From the NCBI GenBank assembly GCA_012800135.1, contig JAAZJV010000014.1, forward strand, positions 1-12,126: a stretch of DNA of 12,126 nucleotides, given 5' to 3'. Under the pieces are notes generated by a model. The model was not told where the DNA came from and ran no database searches. It saw only the letters and a program-made list of their open reading frames with translations. The DNA comes from Clostridiaceae bacterium (GTDB lineage Bacteria; Bacillota; Clostridia; Saccharofermentanales; DTU023). The position numbers were made by a program, and so were the translations under genes. This document shows, piece after piece, positions 7,985 to 12,126 of the stretch (positions within the stretch are counted from its first letter, which is position 1; each line of letters starts with the position of its first letter).

Positions 7985-8206
7985 GCCGTTTAACCGCTGA
8001 GTGTTTCAGCTGTCTTGAAGGCGAGGGGGGTACTCCGCGAAGCGCATCCTATCCGTCGATTGCTTCTGCCGTCTATATGGCGAGGGGGGTACTCCGCGAA
8101 GCGCATCCTAACCGTCGATTGTTATGGCGAGCGCGCATTCCGCGAAGTGCATCCTAACCGTCGATTGCTTCTGCCGCCTTGATCGCAAGGGCGCACTCCA
8201 TGCGCT
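7985..8206 (-). repeat. Tandem, decayed copies of the SCIFF maturase 3' end
   Basis: Four consecutive units with a period of about 59 bp: 7985-8043, 8044-8102, 8103-8148 (about 12 bp deleted) and 8149-8206. The last unit is the true end of the maturase gene, coding for the terminal AIKAAEAIDG and its TAG stop. Read on the minus strand, the copies end in EAIDG-, ITIDG-, EAIDG- and ETLSG-like codons, each followed by a stop, but the copies are out of frame with each other. They lie downstream of the stop, so they are not translated as part of the maturase. They look like leftover tandem duplications. With the short repeat at 7935-7966 they fill most of the 264-bp gap. Confidence 0.88.
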
Positions 8207-9881
8207 TGCGAAAAAGCTCGCACCCTTGCTTATCGACACCGAAAAGATCGCCGGTCGTATGAAACGCGTTGGCGGCGCACCCTCCCGAGCAATAAAGCTG
8301 CGCCCAACAGTCGCGGCAAGCTTTTCTCGACAAAAGATTGAGGTGACGGTAGGTGTCCTGAAGCGCATTATTTGTAATGCCGTCCCAAAGATTACCCATG
8401 AGAAAGGCGGGATTATCTACCAGCTGATGGCATGGGTAAAGATCGCCCGTCGGTGTAACCGCTAAATATTCTGTCCCTGAGCCGCAGCCCGCGATCCGCT
8501 TGTAAATACAGGGGCCGTGCTCAAGGTCGATCATATAGTGATAGAAAGTAAACGGCCGCCCCTCTTTTCGGCGCTGAATCATCAGGCGTGCGAGCTCTTC
8601 ATACTGTTGTTTTATGAAAGCAATATCGCCCGACGTGAGGGCATACGGCATACCGGGAGGCGACACGACAGGCTCCATGCTGATTTGTGTAAAACCGAGA
8701 TCCAGAAGATGCAATATATCGTTTAGAAAATCGGCGTTGGCGTGTGTGAAGGTGCCGCGCATGTAGTGTGTTCCTTGTGTGCGCCGGCGAACTAATTCTT
8801 GAAATTTCGGTACGACGGTATCGTAGCTGCCTCTTCCCTGTCGGTCGACGCGGAAGCGATCGTGAGTCGTTTTTCGTCCGTCTAGGCTCAACACGACGTT
8901 ATCCATCTCGCGATTTGTAAAATCAATGACGTCGTCGTCAATGAGGATGCCGTTCGTCGTGAGCGTGAAGCGAAAACGTTTGCCTGTCTTGTTTTCCAGC
9001 GATCTGGCATAAGCGACGGTCTCTTTAACCATCGGCCAGTTAAGCAATGGTTCGCCGCCGAAAAAATCGACTTCAAGGTAATGCCGATCTGCCGAATGCT
9101 CAACGAGGAAGTCAATAGCGCGTTTTCCTGTTTCAAGCGGCATGAGCGCCTGCGCGCCCTTATATTTCCCCTGACCTGCAAAACAATAACTGCACGCTAA
9201 ATTACAGGCATGCGCGACGTTAAGGCAGAGCGCCTTGACGGCACCATCCGCTTTTCTAAAAGCGCAGTTGTCGAGATTGTCTGACAAGACGCGATCTTCC
9301 TCGTAGTCACAAATAGGGCTATCGCACATTTCCGGTGTATTATCCGCGTTGCACGTTCCCGCTGACATGCAGCTTTCGAGGTATTCCTTCCAGATTTTCC
9401 TGTCCTCGTGGTCACAAGAGGAACTCTCGGAGAAATCCGTTTGAGTATCGCTGTGCTTGTTGTCACTCTCAAAGCCTTCAAATGTCGGAAGATTTCGATG
9501 TTGACTCAAAACACGCCATTTTTCGAAAGGGTCTTTTTCCGAGAAAAGCTTATTGTCGTAAGTCAGTGCCAAAAGAACGTTCATCGCATCTTCGACGTCC
9601 TCTTTTGTATATTGAGGCGACAGCATGTCGATAAGCTCTTGACGCAGATTGTCGACGCTGTCGTTATTAAGTTCCACGAATGAATTTTCGGAGGACTCAG
9701 AGGACGAATTGCCTGAGAGCAAGGGGGAAGAATCATCGGAAAGTACAGCCAAAGCGACATCTCGCGGGACATCTTTTAGGCGTTCTATGATGGCGTAGAC
9801 GAGGTCGTCGACGATGTGAACGCTTCCGCTATAGATGTCGAGTACGAAGTTATACCCTAAGAGTTGAAAAGTGTGAATCAA
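8154..9881 (-). CDS. SCIFF peptide maturase, radical SAM/SPASM protein
   Basis: Radical SAM enzyme predicted to form a Cys thioether cross-link in the SCIFF precursor encoded just upstream. The 575 aa start with the characteristic MIHTFQLLGYNFVLDIYSGS, a peptide-recognition (PqqD/RRE-like) region over about 1-45 and 76-115. The radical SAM core has C226-x3-C230-x2-C233 (ACNLACSYC) and DFFGGEPLL at 272-280. The SPASM region has C458, C466, C484, C522, C525, C531, C535 and C554, consistent with two auxiliary Fe-S clusters. At about 450 aa for relatives, this one is long: a Ser-rich insertion (about 47-76) and an acidic insertion (about 138-208) with six cysteines. Start is TTG: an in-frame TGA lies 9 nt upstream, the next Met is residue 86, and the family N-terminus fits. 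No good Shine-Dalgarno precedes it, unlike the precursor gene. The 3' end is tandemly duplicated downstream. Confidence 0.93.
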   Translation of the reverse strand: MIHTFQLLGYNFVLDIYSGSVHIVDDLVYAIIERLKDVPRDVALAVLSDDSSPLLSGNSSSESSENSFVELNNDSVDNLRQELIDMLSPQYTKEDVEDAMNVLLALTYDNKLFSEKDPFEKWRVLSQHRNLPTFEGFESDNKHSDTQTDFSESSSCDHEDRKIWKEYLESCMSAGTCNADNTPEMCDSPICDYEEDRVLSDNLDNCAFRKADGAVKALCLNVAHACNLACSYCFAGQGKYKGAQALMPLETGKRAIDFLVEHSADRHYLEVDFFGGEPLLNWPMVKETVAYARSLENKTGKRFRFTLTTNGILIDDDVIDFTNREMDNVVLSLDGRKTTHDRFRVDRQGRGSYDTVVPKFQELVRRRTQGTHYMRGTFTHANADFLNDILHLLDLGFTQISMEPVVSPPGMPYALTSGDIAFIKQQYEELARLMIQRRKEGRPFTFYHYMIDLEHGPCIYKRIAGCGSGTEYLAVTPTGDLYPCHQLVDNPAFLMGNLWDGITNNALQDTYRHLNLLSRKACRDCWAQLYCSGGCAANAFHTTGDLFGVDKQGCELFRKRMECALAIKAAEAIDG

Positions 9882-9960
9882 AGCAGGTCAAAGACTATAT
9901 CCGACGTCTCTTTCCTACCGTAGTTGAGCGCATCGGAATTGAGATGTACGAACGCCGACA

Positions 9961-10002
9961 GACGCAGCGGTCGCATTCAAAAGATGCTACAGAAGCTGCG
10001 TC
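9961..10002 (-). promoter_or_regulatory. Inverted repeat between SCIFF precursor and maturase
   Basis: Perfect 8-bp arms, GACGCAGC at 9961-9968 and GCTGCGTC at 9995-10002, enclose an inner GCAT/ATGC stem. In the minus-strand transcript this would fold in the 146-nt spacer between the precursor stop and the maturase TTG. There is no U-tract after it, so it is not a standard terminator. A processing or attenuation element that sets precursor-to-enzyme ratio is a reasonable inference, common in RiPP operons, but unproven. Confidence 0.45.
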
Positions 10003-10027
10003 GGACAAAGGCGCGTAAAATCCCGGT

Positions 10028-10174
10028 TTACTTTTCGCAGGCCTGATTGACGACGCCGCTCGATGTTTTGCAGGCGGATTGGCAGGAAGTTTGGCATTCG
10101 CCGCAGCCATCATGCTGTGTATCGTCGATTAGGTCACGTGTTTTCAAAGTAACAATACGAGGAGTCGTTTTCAT
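10028..10174 (-). CDS. SCIFF-type ranthipeptide precursor, five-cysteine variant
   Basis: A 48-aa precursor of the SCIFF family, substrate of the adjacent radical SAM maturase. It begins MKTTPRIVTLKTRDL (leader) and has the near-invariant SCIFF core GCGECQTSCQSACKTS, then SGVVNQACEK. Cysteines are C24, C27, C31, C35 and C46. Typical SCIFF peptides read KTSCTVGNQSC at this point, so the fifth cysteine is Ser39 here and the following Thr is Gly40. The start has a strong Shine-Dalgarno, AAAGGTGG (10180-10187), 5 nt upstream of ATG. The stop is followed by a 146-nt spacer and then the maturase on the same strand. The likely promoter overlaps a dyad at 10188-10212. The family is near universal in Clostridia; its biological role is not settled. 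A longer ORF in another frame at 9895-10113 is a shadow. Confidence 0.95.
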   Translation of the reverse strand: MKTTPRIVTLKTRDLIDDTQHDGCGECQTSCQSACKTSSGVVNQACEK

Positions 10175-10187
10175 AAAAACCACCTTT

Positions 10188-10212
10188 CTATACTTGCTTT
10201 AGCAGTATAGCA
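10188..10212 (-). promoter_or_regulatory. Extended -10 promoter overlapping an inverted repeat, upstream of SCIFF gene
   Basis: On the minus strand TGCTATACT gives an extended -10 (TG at 10212-10211, TATACT at 10209-10204); no strong -35 is visible. The same stretch, 10188-10210, is a near-perfect dyad with arms CTATACTTGCT and AGCAGTATAG (one bulged base). The dyad covers the -10 and the expected start site and ends just before the Shine-Dalgarno. It could be an operator or a 5' hairpin; both readings are inference. Confidence 0.5.
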
Positions 10213-10329
10213 TGCTTAAAGAAAGATGCGTATAGTGAGAGAAACAAGTGAAATATTTCGGATTGTGTTATACAGCGGAAAGTGCGAATACAGCATGGAC
10301 CGAGCACAGTAAGAAGAGAGTGAATCGTT

Positions 10330-10791
10330 ATGATTTCAATTGAACCATTCACGGAAGATAAAATTGACGATGTGATGACTTTTGAAAGGCGTATAAGAAA
10401 GCAAGAGACGGATACGTACTTATGGGATGCCGGTGAGGATTATAGGAAAGCATTGCACAACAGTTTTCATGATCCGCGTTTTGTGAACGCGGTCTCTCTT
10501 TTAGCGTATAGAAAAGGAAAGGTCATCGGTAGAATCGATGCCTCCATTATTAGCAGCAAAAGCGATGCCGCCTGCAGTTCCGCTTATTTGGATTGGATTT
10601 GCGTTCTAAAAAGCGAACGACATAACAATGTGGCGCAAATGATGCTTGAAGAATTGAGAAAGATTCTTAAACATAAAAAGGTAGAAGTGCTGATTGCGTT
10701 GATGGCCAGTAACGAAGAAGCACAAAAGTTCTATCGTTCCATTAGAAATGCATCCATTCAGGACGGAGCGATATGGATTAACACGAATTGA
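10330..10791 (+). CDS. GNAT-family N-acetyltransferase
   Basis: Predicted acetyl-CoA-dependent acyltransferase of 153 aa, normal length for a single GNAT domain. Visible parts are the N-terminal MISIEPFTEDKIDDVM, a central strand KVIGRIDAS (about 65-73), the core strand AYLDWICVLKSE (about 84-95), a helix over AQMMLEELRKILK, and the late strand and helix pattern LIALMASNEEAQKFYRS (about 120-136) typical of the family's Asn/Tyr region. The acetyl-CoA pyrophosphate loop, normally Q/R-x-x-G-x-G/A, reads ERHNNVAQ, so it is poorly conserved. The gene stands alone, divergent from the SCIFF gene with 155 bp between starts. AGAGAG lies 9 nt before the ATG, a weak site. Base composition is more AT-rich than its neighbours, which may hint at separate origin. 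Substrate unknown. The 166 bp after its stop up to the terminator hold no recognised gene. Confidence 0.82.
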   Translation: MISIEPFTEDKIDDVMTFERRIRKQETDTYLWDAGEDYRKALHNSFHDPRFVNAVSLLAYRKGKVIGRIDASIISSKSDAACSSAYLDWICVLKSERHNNVAQMMLEELRKILKHKKVEVLIALMASNEEAQKFYRSIRNASIQDGAIWINTN

Positions 10792-10957
10792 TAATCACAA
10801 CAAGAGCGCTCGGAAAGGGAGCAAGCGTGAATCAGCCCTTCTTATTGATATGTGCAGATTTTGCAACAATGCGACAAGGCACAAGTTTCTTTTTCAGTCG
10901 ATAAGAAGGACTCAACTCGAAGCGGCTCAGTAAACTAACGGAACTAAAACTGACGCT

Positions 10958-10996
10958 AAAAAAGGGGGAAGGACTGCGCAAGGCAGCCCTTCCCCC
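10958..10996 (-). terminator. Rho-independent terminator of the 72-aa gene
   Basis: Arms GGGGGAAGGACTGC (10964-10977) and GCAGCCCTTCCCCC (10983-10996) pair over 14 positions with one A/C mismatch and a 5-nt loop. On the minus strand the stem is followed by six T (A-run at 10958-10963). This is a classic terminator 13 bp past the stop of the gene at 11010-11228. There is no T-run on the plus side, so it should not act well for the GNAT gene. Confidence 0.95.
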
Positions 10997-11009
10997 ATGC
11001 TTTCGGTGA

Positions 11010-11228
11010 TCAACCGAGTTTTGCAAATTCTTCGTCGACTTTTGCCAAGAGCTCCGGAGTCAGCACTTTCGGAACGAATTTTGCCGCTTCGGTCAGCGTC
11101 ATCTTCATCGCGAGCTTGATGCCGGGTGTCTTCAGAATGCCGGGTTGCAGCTTTTCTGCGATTTCAGATAATTCAGGCGTATTGACGATTTCCTCAATCT
11201 TTGTTGTCTCAGCAGAATACTTTGCCAT
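11010..11228 (-). CDS. Small uncharacterised protein (72 aa)
   Basis: I do not recognise this family. The 72-residue product starts MAKYSAETTKIEEIVNTPEL and ends DEEFAKLG; it is mostly charged, alanine- and leucine-rich, likely helical with Pro breaks (LQPGILKTPGIKLAMKM, FVPKVLTPELL). It has no cysteine, no membrane segment and no signal peptide, so a soluble cytosolic protein is expected. It is very likely real: AAAGGAAG lies 7 nt before the ATG (11236-11243) and a strong terminator follows its stop. It sits downstream of the tldE-like gene on the same strand, separated by 215 bp. Function cannot be inferred. Confidence 0.85.
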   Translation of the reverse strand: MAKYSAETTKIEEIVNTPELSEIAEKLQPGILKTPGIKLAMKMTLTEAAKFVPKVLTPELLAKVDEEFAKLG

Positions 11229-11266
11229 ATTAATACTTCCTTTCTGTTTATCGTGAGTTCATGGTT

Positions 11267-11443
11267 TTACATAAACATCTCATATTCTTCGACTTTGTTT
11301 GCTATATCGAACGTGTCCCGGACATCATCCTCGTTCGCTATATCGATGGCGTGCCGGACACATCCTCAGGCAAAAACACGTTCAATCCGATTATCGCCGT
11401 CGCACAGCGAAAACATCTCGAAAAGGCTCCTCGGACAACAGCC
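11267..11443 (-). other. In-frame sequence beyond the tldE stop, interrupted by a second TGA
   Basis: After the tldE TGA (11446-11444) the same frame stays open for 25 codons (GCCPRSLFEMFSL...), meets another TGA at 11368-11366, then is open for 32 codons (GCVRHAIDIANE, DDVRDTFDIANK, VEEYEMFM) to a TAA at 11269-11267. Both TGA codons are followed by Gly-Cys. The second part contains two in-frame copies of a 12-residue motif. Most likely this is decayed or chance sequence; readthrough, recoding or a remnant of another gene cannot be excluded. The tldE product already ends at a normal place for its family (NVLISGK). Confidence 0.3.
11297..11367. repeat. Tandem 36-bp imperfect repeat downstream of the tldE-like gene
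   Basis: GTTYGCTATATCGA followed by a GTGYCSGGACA-like stretch and CATCCTC occurs at 11297-11332 and 11333-11367, with a 36-bp period and roughly 80% identity. It lies in the 215-bp gap between the tldE-like gene and the 72-aa gene. In the tldE frame the two units read as related 12-residue peptides ending in DIAN. Confidence 0.75.
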
Positions 11444-12126
11444 TCATTTTCCTGAAATCAGGACGTTGTCAAAGGCTGCCCATGGGAGGACACTGCCGCC
11501 GTCTTTTACGATGTCGGAGGACAGCGCTTTTATATTCAGGAGTAGATCGGCCAAGTTGCCGTTGATCATGGTTTCGTTCAGAGCGTGGGCAATTTTGCCG
11601 TTTTCAATGAGAAAAGCATTCTTTGCGACTGCGGAGAAGTCGCCGTTTGTGGCAGGCTGACCGCCCGACACGCGACCGATGAGGATGCCGCGATCAATCG
11701 ACGAGATGATTGATTCTATTGTATTGTCTCCGCCTTGGACGACAAGGCTCGTTGATTGGTTCGGCGCGCGTGACAGCCCTGTTTTGCGGGAGGCATAATC
11801 TGAAAGGCAGAATTGCTTCAAGATGCCGTTTTCGATGAAAGTGAAATCCTCAGAAAGATAACCTTCAGCTGAAAAGCGTTCGCCTGCGACGATGTCGGGA
11901 TGCGAGGGGGCAATCCGGACGTTGAGCACCGGAGATGCGACGGCCTCCCCCAGCTTGTCTTTCCAGATGCTTGTTTTCTCGATAAGAACACTGTCCGAGG
12001 CGAACGTGCCGATGACCGTGCTCAAAAAGTCGCCGAAACAATCCGGCACCATGAGGACGGCGCCTTCAAAAGCGCCATCCATCGGCTGTGTTTCGATTTG
12101 TTCCGATACCATGGCCAAGTCGGCCT
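11444..12126 (-). CDS. TldE/PmbA-like protein, C-terminal part (runs off the right edge)
   Basis: C-terminal part of a TldD/TldE (PmbA) family protein, a soluble metalloprotease complex in which TldD carries the zinc site and TldE is the partner subunit. About 226 residues are visible; the 5' end lies beyond 12126 and the frame is still open there. Family features are the FEGAVLMVPDCFGDFLSTVIGTF region, IAPSHPDIVAGERFSAEG, ENGILKQFCLSDYASRKTG, and RVSGGQPATNGDFSAVAKNA followed by ENGKIAHALNETMINGNLADLLLNI. This NGDFS-to-MINGN arrangement is typical of the C-terminal domain; no HExxxH is expected in this part, so TldE rather than TldD is inferred. These complexes degrade unfolded peptides and cleave some RiPP leaders, which is notable near a SCIFF gene. 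A TTG at 12118 is an internal codon rather than a likely start. Confidence 0.85.
   Translation of the reverse strand, partial: ADLAMVSEQIETQPMDGAFEGAVLMVPDCFGDFLSTVIGTFASDSVLIEKTSIWKDKLGEAVASPVLNVRIAPSHPDIVAGERFSAEGYLSEDFTFIENGILKQFCLSDYASRKTGLSRAPNQSTSLVVQGGDNTIESIISSIDRGILIGRVSGGQPATNGDFSAVAKNAFLIENGKIAHALNETMINGNLADLLLNIKALSSDIVKDGGSVLPWAAFDNVLISGK

Noticed and set aside
7985..8148. Possible CRISPR array
   Set aside because: Units are adjacent, diverged copies of a gene end with no unique spacers and no cas genes nearby.
8108..8368. 86-aa minus-strand frame ending HFAECALAITIDG
   Set aside because: It overlaps the maturase in a different frame; its C-terminus only reflects a frame-shifted copy of the maturase 3' end in the repeat array.
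9842..10017. Open plus-strand frame reading through the precursor-maturase spacer (ends ...SDKGA and TAA)
   Set aside because: It has no start codon with a ribosome site, runs antisense to the well-supported maturase N-terminus, and has no recognisable family.
9895..10113. 72-aa minus-strand frame starting MMAAANAKLPANPP
   Set aside because: It overlaps the SCIFF gene in another frame; the SCIFF frame has the family core, a strong ribosome site and the correct neighbour.
11253..11660. 135-aa plus-strand frame overlapping the tldE-like gene
   Set aside because: It is antisense to a recognisable TldE domain and has no family features.

Overview
The window looks like a chromosomal segment of a Clostridia-class Firmicute with mid-range GC. 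The strongest indicator is a SCIFF-type cysteine-rich peptide gene followed by its dedicated radical SAM/SPASM maturase, a pair that is close to a signature of that class. Purine-rich Shine-Dalgarno sites, a glutamine-amidotransferase-type NadE and an M24B aminopeptidase of about 600 residues fit this. I cannot name a genus.

Layout. (1) 83-5911, minus strand: a likely operon in the order Xaa-Pro aminopeptidase, NAD+ synthetase, class V aminotransferase (cysteine desulfurase-like). (2) 5912-6203: a 292-bp divergent intergenic region with direct repeats and a consensus -10. (3) 6204-7889, plus strand: a D-aminoacylase-type amidohydrolase. (4) 7985-8206: tandem, decayed copies of the 3' end of the next gene. 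(5) 8154-10174, minus strand: the SCIFF precursor (48 aa, easily missed because it is so short), a hairpin-containing spacer, and the SCIFF maturase. (6) 10330-10791, plus strand: a GNAT acetyltransferase. (7) 11010-12126, minus strand: the 3' part of a TldE/PmbA-like gene running off the right edge, then a small 72-aa protein ended by a clear rho-independent terminator.

The most interesting part is the RiPP (ranthipeptide) system. The precursor keeps the SCIFF core but has lost the fifth cysteine and the neighbouring threonine, which is reported as the thioether acceptor in the model system. Its maturase carries an unusual acidic insertion with six cysteines just before the radical SAM core. 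A second notable case is NadE: its synthetase half is intact, but all three nitrilase-type glutaminase catalytic residues appear to be missing, and the same protein carries a 16-residue tandem repeat array between its domains. Several proteins here share polar, low-complexity insertions, and several genes have tandem repeats at or beyond their ends. This suggests a genome prone to local tandem duplication.

Family assignments come from reading motifs by eye. No database search, alignment program or structure prediction was run.
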